Part shown: piece after piece, positions 1 through 8,459 of the stretch
Layout: each line of letters begins with the position of its first letter
How positions within the stretch are numbered: the stretch's first letter is position 1
From: Marseilla massiliensis
GTDB lineage: Bacteria; Bacteroidota; Bacteroidia; Bacteroidales; Bacteroidaceae
Assembly (NCBI RefSeq): GCF_016899955.1
Contig: NZ_JACJJL010000006.1
Coordinates: 104,081-168,080 of the forward strand
DNA length: 64,000 bases
Direction: 5' to 3'
The notes under the pieces: generated by a model
The model's database searches: none
What the model was told of the DNA's origin: nothing
What the model saw: the letters and a program-made list of their open reading frames with translations, nothing else
Translations under genes and position numbers: made by a program

Positions 1-2
1 GC

Positions 3-50
3 CAGGCTGCCGAGCTTGCGAAGGCCCTGAGGGAGGCCGGGGCAAGGTAG
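3..50 (+). CDS. 3' end of an unidentified CDS cut by the window edge
   Basis: One forward frame reads QAAELAKALREAGAR and then TAG at 48-50. The alternating Ala/Leu/charged pattern looks like the final amphipathic helix of a real protein, and the codon use is GC-rich like the neighbours. Only 15 residues are visible, so no family can be named. It converges on the AraC gene, whose stop lies 22 bases further on. Confidence 0.4.
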   Translation, partial: QAAELAKALREAGAR

Positions 51-72
51 CCGCCGGGCGCCGGCGGGCGCG

Positions 73-954
73 TCAGCCTTGCCTTTCGTGCCTGTATTGC
101 TTGGGCGACATGCCCATGGTCTTGGCAAAAAGGCGTGAGAAATAGTAGCAGTCTTCAATGCCGACCTTATGGCATATCTGGTTGACCTTCATCCCGGTGG
201 ATGCCAGCAGGCGGCACGCCAGATTTATTTTCAGCAAGTTGAAGTATCCAAGCGGGCTGTGGCCGGTCTGCTGCTTGAACATCGACGAGAAGTGAGAAGG
301 CGAATAGCCCGTGTAGCCGGCTATGTCGCGCAGCGACAGATGCTTCTCCGCGTTCTCTTTCATATAGTGTATTGCCGCCCCGACAACGTCGGTAGAGCGT
401 GGCTTCGGGTCGGCATTGCGGAACAGCGTTATGTATCTCATCGACGCCAGGTAGTGGTGCAGCAGCGACGAGGCGTAGCGCAGGTTCTCCCGTCCGTACC
501 CGTTGCGCAGCGTTACAAATATTTCCTCGAAAATGTTGTTGCGCTCGCTGATGCGCGACATGGCCCCCGGCTTTACGTCGTTTGGCCTGAGGGCGCCTTC
601 GGCATAGATGGCGGCATGCGCCCCGGTGAAGTGAACCCAGTAGATGGTCCACGGCTCTTGTTCGTCGGCGGCGTATGTGTGCGGTTTGCCGGCAGGCAGG
701 ATTACATACTGGTCGGCCCCTACGTCATGCCTTTCGCCGCCTACACAGTACCACCCCGCGCCCTCTACACAGTATATCAGCACGTATTGCGAAATGGGTT
801 GCGTGCGTTCGCGGTAGTGGCCGGCGGCCTTGGGGTAGTATCCTATGTCTGTTATGTATAGGCTGGAAGCCAGCGGGTCGGCGCTCTCAATGTCGATGGC
901 CATCTGCGGCAATACTATCACCTGTTCGCCGTTGAATCCGTCTTTCTGTTTCAT
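73..954 (-). CDS. AraC-family transcriptional regulator with cupin-like sensor domain
   Basis: A 293-residue protein of usual AraC length. Residues about 20-165 resemble the AraC cupin-like ligand-binding domain (YxLIYCVEGAGWY, PAGxPHTY and WTIYWVHFTG are visible). The last 100 residues are a double helix-turn-helix ending in the family signature (GIEDCYYFSRLFAKTMGMSPKQYR). The open frame extends upstream to about 1245, but that extension is Arg/Ala-rich, non-conserved sequence. ATG at 954 is preferred because it leaves a full domain and lies just downstream of a good promoter. It is divergent from the PL4 lyase gene, so it probably controls the carbohydrate locus to its right in response to a sugar. 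The ligand cannot be read from the sequence. Confidence 0.9.
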   Translation of the reverse strand: MKQKDGFNGEQVIVLPQMAIDIESADPLASSLYITDIGYYPKAAGHYRERTQPISQYVLIYCVEGAGWYCVGGERHDVGADQYVILPAGKPHTYAADEQEPWTIYWVHFTGAHAAIYAEGALRPNDVKPGAMSRISERNNIFEEIFVTLRNGYGRENLRYASSLLHHYLASMRYITLFRNADPKPRSTDVVGAAIHYMKENAEKHLSLRDIAGYTGYSPSHFSSMFKQQTGHSPLGYFNLLKINLACRLLASTGMKVNQICHKVGIEDCYYFSRLFAKTMGMSPKQYRHERQG

Positions 955-974
955 ACCATTGCTTTTTGCCGCCA

Positions 975-1005
975 CTAAGTTAGTATTTTTCTTCTGTTCA
1001 CCAAA
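975..1005 (-). promoter_or_regulatory. Bacteroidetes-type promoter of the AraC gene
   Basis: On the minus strand TTTG (1002-1005) is followed after exactly 19 bases by TAACTTAG (975-982). The latter matches the TAnnTTTG -7 consensus at all but one fixed position. It lies about 20 bases before the preferred ATG at 954. The rest of the 955-1377 divergent region is GC-rich and shows no gene. Confidence 0.55.
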
Positions 1006-1309
1006 ACTTTTGCCTGCAAAACGCTGCCCACGGGCCACCATTGCCGCCTGTCTTCCAGCCACGGCCGCTACTTGTGGTGGGGCTGGCTGCCATCGCCCGG
1101 CACGCAGCCGTGGTGGCTGTGGGTGGGCGCTTGCCGCTTTCGGTGTTTCCTCTGCACCGTGCCTCCGTGGCTCACGTGCCCCGGCAGGCCTGCCGCAGGC
1201 CCTTGCCCACTGTGTGCGGCAGGCCGGCAAACGGCGCAGCCGCAAGTGTAAAAAACGTTAAACACACCCGTTCGCAATCACAATCTGTGATTTTTGCTGC
1301 AAAAAGAGC

Positions 1310-1317
1310 TACCTTTG
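1310..1317 (+). promoter_or_regulatory. -7 box of the PL4 lyase promoter
   Basis: TACCTTTG matches the Bacteroidetes -7 consensus and lies about 60 bases before the lyase ATG. The nearest upstream TTTG (1293-1296) is only 13 bases away, shorter than the usual 19-20, so the -33 element is uncertain and an activator such as the neighbouring AraC protein may be needed. Confidence 0.55.
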
Positions 1318-1377
1318 TGCGTCGCAACCGTGTTTGGGGCGGCACTAACTATAACTATAACTAAAACTTATCAGCGA

Positions 1378-3273
1378 ATGAGACAACGTTTACTTTCAGC
1401 CATAGGCATGGCAGCCATGGTGTGGATTGGGGCAAGCGCACAGTCGGACGTGACGCTTACCCGCAACGGCGACAGCTACAAAATGTCCAACGGAACGGTG
1501 TCGGTGAGCATCGGCAGCAACGGACGCATCAGCGAGATGACTTTCCGCGGGGGCCCCAATGTGCTGGCAAGCAATGGTGTCTATTTTGACTACACGGCCG
1601 ACAAGAACGACAACCTCAACCCGACTACGTCGAAAATAGTAAGGCAGACTGCCGACTACGCGGAGGTTGTGTTCAGCAATACCACCGCCGACCTGCGCTT
1701 CGAACAGGGCTTCATCATGCGAAAGGGCGTCAACGGGGTCTACGTCTACGTAGTGGCCAACGGCACGCCCACGTCGTCCGGGGTCAACCTGAGGGAGGCT
1801 CGGGTGTGCACCAGGCTCAATTCTTCGTTTGTCAACGGTTATGTCGACGAGGTGATGAATGGCAAGATACCAACCAATGCCGAGATGGCCGTGGCCGAGC
1901 GCGAGGAGAACGTGGTGCAGGATGCCACATACCGCATGGCCGACGGGTCGATATACACCAAGTACGACTGGGCGCAGTATGTGGTGCGCGACAGCCTTCA
2001 CGGGCTCATGAACGTCAACTCGGGCGTGTGGAACATACCTTGCAGCCACGAGTGGCTCAACGGAGGCCCTATGAGGCAGGAGCTTACGGTGCATGCAACG
2101 AGCAAGTCGCCCATCACGATACAGATGCTCCAGGGCGAGCACTTCGGCGCTTCGTCGCAGCGTTACGAGGATGGCGAACGCAAGATTTACGGCCCGTTCC
2201 TCATCTACCTCAACCGTGGCTCACAGCAACAGATGATTGCCGACGCCAAGCGGCAGGCCTCGCAGCAGCAGGCGGAGTGGCCTTTCGCTTGGTTTGACCA
2301 TGAGCTCTATCCGCTCGACAGGTCGACGGTGAGGGGGCGGCTCAGCGTTACCACCGGGCAGCCATGCGACAGTGTGCAGCTGGTGCTGGCCGAGGCCGGC
2401 ACCTCTCCCTACGCCCAGGGCAAGGGATATATGTTTTGGGCAATGACAGGATCCGACGGTTCGTTTGCCATTCCCAATGTGCGCAAGGGCACCTACACGC
2501 TTTACGGATATGCAACCAAGGGGGGCGTGACCGACGAACTGCAGCGCGCCGACATCGAGGTGGGCGGTTCTGACGTCGACCTCGGCGTTGTCGAGTGGAC
2601 GCCAGAGTGCCGTGAGCGGCTGTTGTGGCAGATAGGGGAAAACAATCGCTTGGCCGACGGGTTCATGTATAGCGACACCTGCAGGGCTTACGGGCTGTGG
2701 GAGCTGCCCCCTGCCGACCTTAATTATATAATAGGTGAGAGCGACCCGGCCACCGACTGGTATTTCGCGCAGACCAAGAACGGCACGTGGACGGTGTCGT
2801 TCAATCTCGACGACAACCTGTCGGGCACGGCCCTGCTCACTGCTTCGATGGCCGGGGTGACCAACAACCCCAAGGTCGAGGTGGCCGTCAACGGCACTGT
2901 GCAGGCCAATTGGAACCTCGCCCAGAACGATGCAGCCATATACCGCAGTGCTGTGCTGGGCGGCAACCACCGTGTCGAGACGTGTGAGTTTCCCGCATCC
3001 GTGCTTCACAAAGGCACCAACACGGTGGCGTTCACCATGTCGGGCATACGGAGCAATGGCGGGGTGATGTACGATTGCATCAAGCTTGAGGCCGGCGCGA
3101 AAGTGGTGTCGGGCATATCCGAGGCCGACGTCGAGGTGGCCGACGGGCCGGTAGAGCTGTTCACCGTCGGCGGGCAGAAGATTGGCGTGTTCAACTCCAT
3201 AGGCGAGGCCGGGTTGGATGGCGGCATCTACATCTATCGCCGTGGCGCCCGGTCGGGGAAAATAGTGCTTTAA
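1378..3273 (+). CDS. PL4-type rhamnogalacturonan lyase, secreted
   Basis: A 631-residue protein beginning with a signal peptide (about 1-22, ending ASAQ). Domains in order: a mutarotase-like beta-rich catalytic region (about 23-300), a carboxypeptidase-like/FnIII module (about 307-400, containing GTYTLYGYATKGG), a jelly-roll CBM-like module (about 411-571), and a short C-terminal tail ending GKIVL that resembles a sorting domain. This three-module order is typical of polysaccharide lyase family 4, which cleaves the rhamnose-galacturonate backbone of rhamnogalacturonan-I by beta-elimination. I did not assign the catalytic Lys/His. The start at 1378 is chosen because it begins the signal peptide. 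It is followed by a terminator and then the MFS gene. Family call is fairly sure, substrate less so. Confidence 0.82.
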   Translation: MRQRLLSAIGMAAMVWIGASAQSDVTLTRNGDSYKMSNGTVSVSIGSNGRISEMTFRGGPNVLASNGVYFDYTADKNDNLNPTTSKIVRQTADYAEVVFSNTTADLRFEQGFIMRKGVNGVYVYVVANGTPTSSGVNLREARVCTRLNSSFVNGYVDEVMNGKIPTNAEMAVAEREENVVQDATYRMADGSIYTKYDWAQYVVRDSLHGLMNVNSGVWNIPCSHEWLNGGPMRQELTVHATSKSPITIQMLQGEHFGASSQRYEDGERKIYGPFLIYLNRGSQQQMIADAKRQASQQQAEWPFAWFDHELYPLDRSTVRGRLSVTTGQPCDSVQLVLAEAGTSPYAQGKGYMFWAMTGSDGSFAIPNVRKGTYTLYGYATKGGVTDELQRADIEVGGSDVDLGVVEWTPECRERLLWQIGENNRLADGFMYSDTCRAYGLWELPPADLNYIIGESDPATDWYFAQTKNGTWTVSFNLDDNLSGTALLTASMAGVTNNPKVEVAVNGTVQANWNLAQNDAAIYRSAVLGGNHRVETCEFPASVLHKGTNTVAFTMSGIRSNGGVMYDCIKLEAGAKVVSGISEADVEVADGPVELFTVGGQKIGVFNSIGEAGLDGGIYIYRRGARSGKIVL

Positions 3274-3324
3274 ACAAGCCTGCCGCTGCGGCATCAGCCG
3301 TCGGCGGCAGCACGGCCGACTTCC

Positions 3325-3360
3325 ACAGCCTCCCGCACGCCGGTGCTGGAGGCTGTTTTT
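3325..3360 (+). terminator. Rho-independent terminator after the lyase gene
   Basis: ACAGCCTCC (3325-3333) pairs with GGAGGCTGT (3348-3356), with an inner GCAC/GTGC stem, followed by a run of five T. It lies about 50 bases after the lyase stop. Confidence 0.8.
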
Positions 3361-3458
3361 CAGCCTTCGGCCAAGCTCGTTCTATGCCGTGGCCGTTTCC
3401 GTAATATTGTCCATCTTTTTAGTTGCTTTTGTCTATTGTCGCTCTTGTCCATATTCAT

Positions 3459-3466
3459 TATCTTTG
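3459..3466 (+). promoter_or_regulatory. -7 box of the MFS symporter promoter
   Basis: TATCTTTG fits the consensus and sits 38 bases before the ATG at 3505. No TTTG is found at the standard 19-20 base distance. Confidence 0.5.
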
Positions 3467-3504
3467 CACCGAGACTCAAACTAAAAACCTAACGCAATAT
3501 AATT

Positions 3505-4890
3505 ATGGACAGTTACAACAAGAAATTTGTCTATTTCATTTGCCTCGTGTCGGCATTGGGCGGCCTGCTCTTTGGCTACGACTGGGTCGTTATCGGCGGG
3601 GCGAAGCCGTTCTACGAACTTTATTTCGGCATTGCCGACTCACCGTCGGCCCAAGGTCTGGCCATGACCATTGCATTGGTAGGGTGCATGATAGGTGCCA
3701 TGCTGTGCGGCACGCTGGCCGACCGCATAGGCCGCAGGCGCCTGCTGGTGGTGTCGGCGCTCATATTCCTGCTCTCGTCGGTAGCCACCGGGGCTTTTTC
3801 CGACTTCCACTCTTTCCTCGTGGCCCGCTTCTTCGGCGGCATCGGCATTGGCGTCGCCTCCGGGCTGTCGCCCATGTACATAGCCGAGGTGGCCCCGACA
3901 AAGGTGCGCGGCAAGCTCGTGTCGCTCAACCAGATGACCATCGTGCTCGGTATACTCGGTGCGCAGATAACCAACTGGCTCATTGCCGAGCCAATACCCG
4001 GTGGCAGCACAGCCGCCGACATCGCCGCGTCGTGGAACGGACAGATGGCATGGCGGTGGATGTTCTGGGCTGCCGCAGTGCCTTCAGCCTTGTTCCTTGT
4101 GCTCGCCTTCTTCATTTCGGAGAGTCCGCGGTGGCTCGCGTTGAAGGGAAATGACGCCGAAGCTCTTGCCATCCTGACCCACATAGGGGGCTCAGAGTAT
4201 GCCGGCCGTGAGCTTGCGGCGGTCAAGTCGGCCAATGCCGCCGATGCTCAACAGGGCGGTTTGGGCATGCTTTTCTGCCGTCCGTTCCGCCGCGTGCTGC
4301 TGCTCGGCGTAGTCATTGCGGTCTTCCAGCAGTGGTGCGGCACCAATGTCATATTCAATTATGCACAGGAAATCTTCCAGTCGGCGGGATATGAGATAGG
4401 CGATGTGCTGTTCAACATCGTCGTGACCGGCATCGCCAACGTGGTGTTTACCATCGTTGCGATATTCACCGTCGACCGTCTTGGGCGGCGGGCCCTGATG
4501 TTGCTCGGTGCCGGAGGGCTTTGCGCCATCTACCTTATACTTGGTGTGTGCTACTACTTCCACGTCACCGGCTTCTTCATGATTGTGCTCGTGGTGCTCG
4601 CCATAGCCTGCTATGCCATGACGCTTGGCCCTTGCACGTGGGTGCTCATATCCGAACTGTTCCCCAACAAGGTGCGGGCCGTGGCCGTGGCCACGTGTAC
4701 CTTTTCCCTGTGGGTGGGTTCTTCTACGCTCACCTACACCTTCCCGCTGCTCAACACTGCCCTCGGCAGCTACGGCACGTTCTGGATTTACTCGGCGGTG
4801 TGCCTCTTCGGCCTGCTGTTCTTTGTGTTCCGCCTGCCCGAAACCAAGGGGAAGTCGCTCGAAGAACTGGAGAAAGAGATGGTGGGGTGA
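3505..4890 (+). CDS. MFS sugar:proton symporter, XylE/sugar-porter family
   Basis: A 461-residue inner-membrane protein with about 12 hydrophobic segments. Sugar-porter signatures are visible: GGLLFGYD in the first helix, the loop motif GxLADRIGRRRLL near residue 75, the second-half equivalent DRLGRRALM, and PETKGKSLEELE at the C-terminus. Members of this family bring in xylose, galactose, arabinose or glucose with protons. Placed between a pectin lyase and glycosidases, it probably imports the released monosaccharides. No SusC/SusD pair is present, so it may be the main inner-membrane uptake route of this locus. The exact sugar cannot be told. Confidence 0.9.
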   Translation: MDSYNKKFVYFICLVSALGGLLFGYDWVVIGGAKPFYELYFGIADSPSAQGLAMTIALVGCMIGAMLCGTLADRIGRRRLLVVSALIFLLSSVATGAFSDFHSFLVARFFGGIGIGVASGLSPMYIAEVAPTKVRGKLVSLNQMTIVLGILGAQITNWLIAEPIPGGSTAADIAASWNGQMAWRWMFWAAAVPSALFLVLAFFISESPRWLALKGNDAEALAILTHIGGSEYAGRELAAVKSANAADAQQGGLGMLFCRPFRRVLLLGVVIAVFQQWCGTNVIFNYAQEIFQSAGYEIGDVLFNIVVTGIANVVFTIVAIFTVDRLGRRALMLLGAGGLCAIYLILGVCYYFHVTGFFMIVLVVLAIACYAMTLGPCTWVLISELFPNKVRAVAVATCTFSLWVGSSTLTYTFPLLNTALGSYGTFWIYSAVCLFGLLFFVFRLPETKGKSLEELEKEMVG

Positions 4891-4892
4891 GG

Positions 4893-5073
4893 CCCCTCCC
4901 CAGCCCTCCCCATAACGGGGAGGGAGCCCGTTGGCCGGAATGCAGCGGCAAAGCATCTCATTATGATATACAACGAGACATATATTAAATAAAGACAAAC
5001 ACCAACCCCACTCCCAGTACAGTGTCGACATCCCCGGCACTGGGTTCCCTCCCCACGGGGGAGGGGTAGGGAG
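4893..5073. repeat. Pair of inverted REP-like C/G-rich palindromes
   Basis: Two short hairpins with the same arms, CCCTCCCC and GGGGAGGG, lie at 4904-4924 and 5047-5065. The longer C-rich sequences around them are similar to each other but in opposite orientation. They bracket about 120 bases of AT-richer, non-coding DNA between the MFS and DUF5107 genes. The layout resembles a bacterial interspersed REP pair or a tiny MITE. No T-run follows, so simple terminators are less likely. Confidence 0.6.
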
Positions 5074-5091
5074 TGGCTTATATTTAGCACT

Positions 5092-8000
5092 ATGGTAAAA
5101 GCATGGAGAGAGGTTGTGACAATACCAACCTATGAAGTCGGCAAGCCCGACAAGAACCCTATGTTTCTCGAGAAGCGCGTATACCAAGGCTCGAGTGGCG
5201 TGGTTTATCCCTATCCCGTGATAGAATCGATAGCCGACGAGAAGCACGACAAGCAATACAATGCAGTGTTTCTTGAGAACGAATACATCAAAGTGATGAT
5301 TCTTCCCGAGCTCGGGGGAAGGGTACAGATGGCATACGACAAAGTGAAGCAGCGCCATTTCGTGTATTACAACCACGTGGTGAAGCCTGCCCTCGTAGGT
5401 CTTACGGGACCGTGGATATCCGGCGGCATCGAGTTTAACTGGCCGCAGCACCACCGTCCGTCAACTTTCCTGCCCGTGGACAGCACCATCGAGGAGAATG
5501 CCGACGGCTCGGTAACGGTCTGGGTCAACGAGATGGAGCGCATGTTCCACCAGAAGGGCATGGCCGGATTCACCCTGCGGCCCGGTTGCGCCCGCCTCGA
5601 GATACGCGGACATTTGTATAACCGTACGCCGATGCCGCAGACATTCCTGTGGTGGGCCAACCCGGCTGTGGCGGTGAACGACGAATACCAGAGCGTGTTC
5701 CCGCCCGACATCAACGCCGTTTTCGACCACGGCAAGCGCGCCGTGAGCTCTTTCCCGATAGCAACGGGCACATATTACAAGATGGACTACTCGGCGGGAG
5801 TGGACATTTCCAACTATAAGAACATAAAGGTGCCCACGTCTTACATGGCCGTCAACTCAAAGTACGACTTCGAGGGGGGCTACGAGAACGACTCACATGG
5901 GGGTATGCTGCATGTGGCAAGCCACCACCTGTCGCCCGGAAAGAAGCAGTGGACATGGGGCAACGGCGATTTCGGGCGTGCCTGGGATCGCAACCTGACC
6001 GACAGCGACGGCCCGTACATCGAGCTGATGGCCGGTGTCTACACTGAAAACCAGCCCGACTTCACGTGGCTGATGCCTTATGAAGAGAAGCGTTTCACGC
6101 AGTATTTCATGCCGTATCGCGAACTGGGGATAGTCAAGAACGCCTCGCGCGACCTGGTGATGAACATTGTTGAGGCCGGCGGGCGGGCCAGGCTGATGGT
6201 CCAGGCCACGTGCAAGGCCCGCGTAGAGGTGCTCGTCAGGGGCGACGAAGGGGGCAGGGTGTTGTATGGAAACACTATCGACATGAGCCCGGAGGCCGTG
6301 TTCGACGAGATTGTAGATGTATGCGGAACACCCCTCGACGCCCTTACCGTAGAGCTGTACATCATCCACGACAATGGCCGGAGGGTGCTTTCGCTTTCAT
6401 GGCACGCCGAGCCCGACGAGATACGCCCCGTGCCCAATGCCGCCGAAGCGGCCCTGCAACCGGCCGAGATAAAGACAACAGAGCAGCTTTACCTTACCGG
6501 GCTTCATCTCGAACAGTACCGCCACGCCACCTTCTCGCCCGTAGATTACTATGAAGAGGCGTTGCGCCGCGACCCAGACGACTACCGTTGCAACAACGCT
6601 CTCGGCCTGTGGTACCTGCGCCGCGGACGCTTTGCCGTTGCCGAGCCTTACCTCAGGCGTGCCGTCGGGGTGATAATGCGCCGCAACCCAAACCCATACG
6701 ACGGCGAGCCGATATACAACCTGGCCCTCTGCCTCAAGTGCATGGGACGTTGCGACGAGGCATACGAGCTGTTCTGGAAGTCGACATGGAACAAGGCATG
6801 GGCCGATGCCGGCTATCTGGCAGCCGCACAACTGTCGTTGATGCAGGGCCGACTTGACGATGCTCTCGACGAGGCGGAACGTGCGCTCGACAACAACCGA
6901 CGCAACCACAAGGCCCGCGCGCTGCTCGCAACGGTGCTCAGGGTGTTGGGACGCGAGGCCGATGCCGTGGCATTATGCGACGAGTCGGTGGCCCTCGACC
7001 CCTTCAACTACGGTTGCCTCTACGAGAAATACATCATCACGGCCGACGGACTGTTGCTCGACAAGCTGCGCGAGATGATGCACGGCATGCCAAACAACTA
7101 CGACGAACTGGCTCTCGACTACATGCAGATGGGCCGCCCGGAAGAGGCGTTGGCCGTGTGGGGCATGGCCGAAAGCGCCGGTGCGGTCACGCCGATGACC
7201 TATTACTACATGGGTTGGGCCGGCGATGCGGGCGCGTTTGCCCGTGCTGCCGCAGCCGATGCGGCCTATTGCTTCCCCAACCGCATCGAAGACGTGCTGG
7301 CGCTGCAGGCCGCCATGGACGCCAACCCGCAGGATGCGCGCGCTCCTTACTATCTGGGCTGCCTATATTACGACAAGCGCCAGTATGGCGTGGCCACCGA
7401 ACTGTGGCAGCGTTCGGCCGAACTCGACCCGCAGTTCCCCACCGTTTGGCGCAACATGGCGCTGGCTTTGTTCAACAAACAGGGCGAGCACGAGCGGGCA
7501 CTCGAGTGCATGGAGAGGGCATTCAGCCTCGATGAGACCGACGCCCGCGTGCTGATGGAGCTCGACCAGCTTTACAAGCGCCTGCAGAAACCGCACGCCT
7601 GGCGCCTCGAACGCCTGATGAGCCATCCCGAACTCGTGGCCCGGCGCGACGACTTGCTGCTCGAAGAGGCCACGCTACTTAACCAGACAGGACGCTACGA
7701 GGAGGCCATGGCCATCATCGACGGCCATGTGTTCCACCCGTGGGAAGGAGGCGAAGGCAAGGTGACGGCCCAATACCAGACGTGCCGCGTCGAGCTGGCC
7801 AAGCGGGCGCTGGCGTCGCATGAGTATGAAAAGGCCATAAGGCTGCTCGACGAGTGCCTCGTCTATCCGCACAACCTCGGCGAGGGCAGGCTCGAAGGGG
7901 CCCAGGAAAACGATTTCCACTACTTCCTCGGCTGCGCATACAGCGCCATGGGCAACGAGGCCAAGGCCCGCGAGTGCTGGGAAAAAGCCACCAAGGGGCC

Positions 8001-8373
8001 CCAGGAGCCTGCGGCGGCCATGTATTACAACGACGCCAAGCCCGACAAGATATTCTATCAGGGGCTTGCCCTGATGCGCCTTGGCAGGCAGGGCGAGGCC
8101 AACGGGCGCTTCCATCGACTTGTCAACTATGGCAAGCAGCATGTTTTTGAGAAGGTGGTGATGGATTATTTTGCCGTTTCATTGCCCGACCTGCTCATCT
8201 GGGAAGACTCGCTCGACGCGAAGAACGCCATACACTGCACGTATATGCTTGCGCTCGGCTATTACGGACTGGGCGACATGAAGCACGCGCTGCGCTATCT
8301 CGGCGAGGTAGAGCGCATGGACATAAACCACCAGGGAGTGCAGGCACTGCGCACGTTGCATTCGTTGTTTTGA
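5092..8373 (+). CDS. DUF5107 domain protein with long C-terminal TPR array
   Basis: A 1093-residue protein with no signal peptide, so probably cytosolic. The first roughly 430 residues match the DUF5107 type of beta-sandwich, mutarotase-like domain (VMILPELGGRVQMAYD and GPWISGGIEFNWPQHHRP are visible). From about residue 480 to the end there are repeated 34-residue TPR helices (for example ALDEAERALDNNRRNHKARALLATVL and AMIIDGHVFHPWEGGE nearby). DUF5107-TPR proteins are common in Bacteroidales glycan loci, but I know of no firm activity. The mutarotase-like fold suggests sugar binding or conversion, and the TPR part suggests protein contacts. It follows the symporter and precedes the GH2 gene. 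Confidence 0.85.
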   Translation: MVKAWREVVTIPTYEVGKPDKNPMFLEKRVYQGSSGVVYPYPVIESIADEKHDKQYNAVFLENEYIKVMILPELGGRVQMAYDKVKQRHFVYYNHVVKPALVGLTGPWISGGIEFNWPQHHRPSTFLPVDSTIEENADGSVTVWVNEMERMFHQKGMAGFTLRPGCARLEIRGHLYNRTPMPQTFLWWANPAVAVNDEYQSVFPPDINAVFDHGKRAVSSFPIATGTYYKMDYSAGVDISNYKNIKVPTSYMAVNSKYDFEGGYENDSHGGMLHVASHHLSPGKKQWTWGNGDFGRAWDRNLTDSDGPYIELMAGVYTENQPDFTWLMPYEEKRFTQYFMPYRELGIVKNASRDLVMNIVEAGGRARLMVQATCKARVEVLVRGDEGGRVLYGNTIDMSPEAVFDEIVDVCGTPLDALTVELYIIHDNGRRVLSLSWHAEPDEIRPVPNAAEAALQPAEIKTTEQLYLTGLHLEQYRHATFSPVDYYEEALRRDPDDYRCNNALGLWYLRRGRFAVAEPYLRRAVGVIMRRNPNPYDGEPIYNLALCLKCMGRCDEAYELFWKSTWNKAWADAGYLAAAQLSLMQGRLDDALDEAERALDNNRRNHKARALLATVLRVLGREADAVALCDESVALDPFNYGCLYEKYIITADGLLLDKLREMMHGMPNNYDELALDYMQMGRPEEALAVWGMAESAGAVTPMTYYYMGWAGDAGAFARAAAADAAYCFPNRIEDVLALQAAMDANPQDARAPYYLGCLYYDKRQYGVATELWQRSAELDPQFPTVWRNMALALFNKQGEHERALECMERAFSLDETDARVLMELDQLYKRLQKPHAWRLERLMSHPELVARRDDLLLEEATLLNQTGRYEEAMAIIDGHVFHPWEGGEGKVTAQYQTCRVELAKRALASHEYEKAIRLLDECLVYPHNLGEGRLEGAQENDFHYFLGCAYSAMGNEAKARECWEKATKGPQEPAAAMYYNDAKPDKIFYQGLALMRLGRQGEANGRFHRLVNYGKQHVFEKVVMDYFAVSLPDLLIWEDSLDAKNAIHCTYMLALGYYGLGDMKHALRYLGEVERMDINHQGVQALRTLHSLF

Positions 8374-8378
8374 TTGAC

Positions 8379-8414
8379 GCCGGTGGGCCGTGGCTTTGGT
8401 CATGGCCCACCGGC
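8379..8414 (+). terminator. Strong hairpin between the DUF5107 and GH2 genes
   Basis: GCCGGTGGGCC (8379-8389) and GGCCCACCGGC (8404-8414) form a perfect 11-bp stem just after the DUF5107 stop. The following bases contain only a short T stretch, so it may attenuate rather than fully stop transcription into the GH2 gene. Confidence 0.5.
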
Positions 8415-8459
8415 TTGCCTTTATCTGCAAACCCGTCTTAGCACATTGTTCTTTTTCTT

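Noticed and set aside
1000..1050. Array-like TGCAAAACG in the AraC-lyase divergent region
   Set aside because: Only one unit resembles the core and neighbouring 22-base positions do not fit.
955..1245. N-terminal extension of the AraC protein
   Set aside because: The extra 97 residues are Arg/Ala/Pro-rich, not family-like, and overlap the promoter region.
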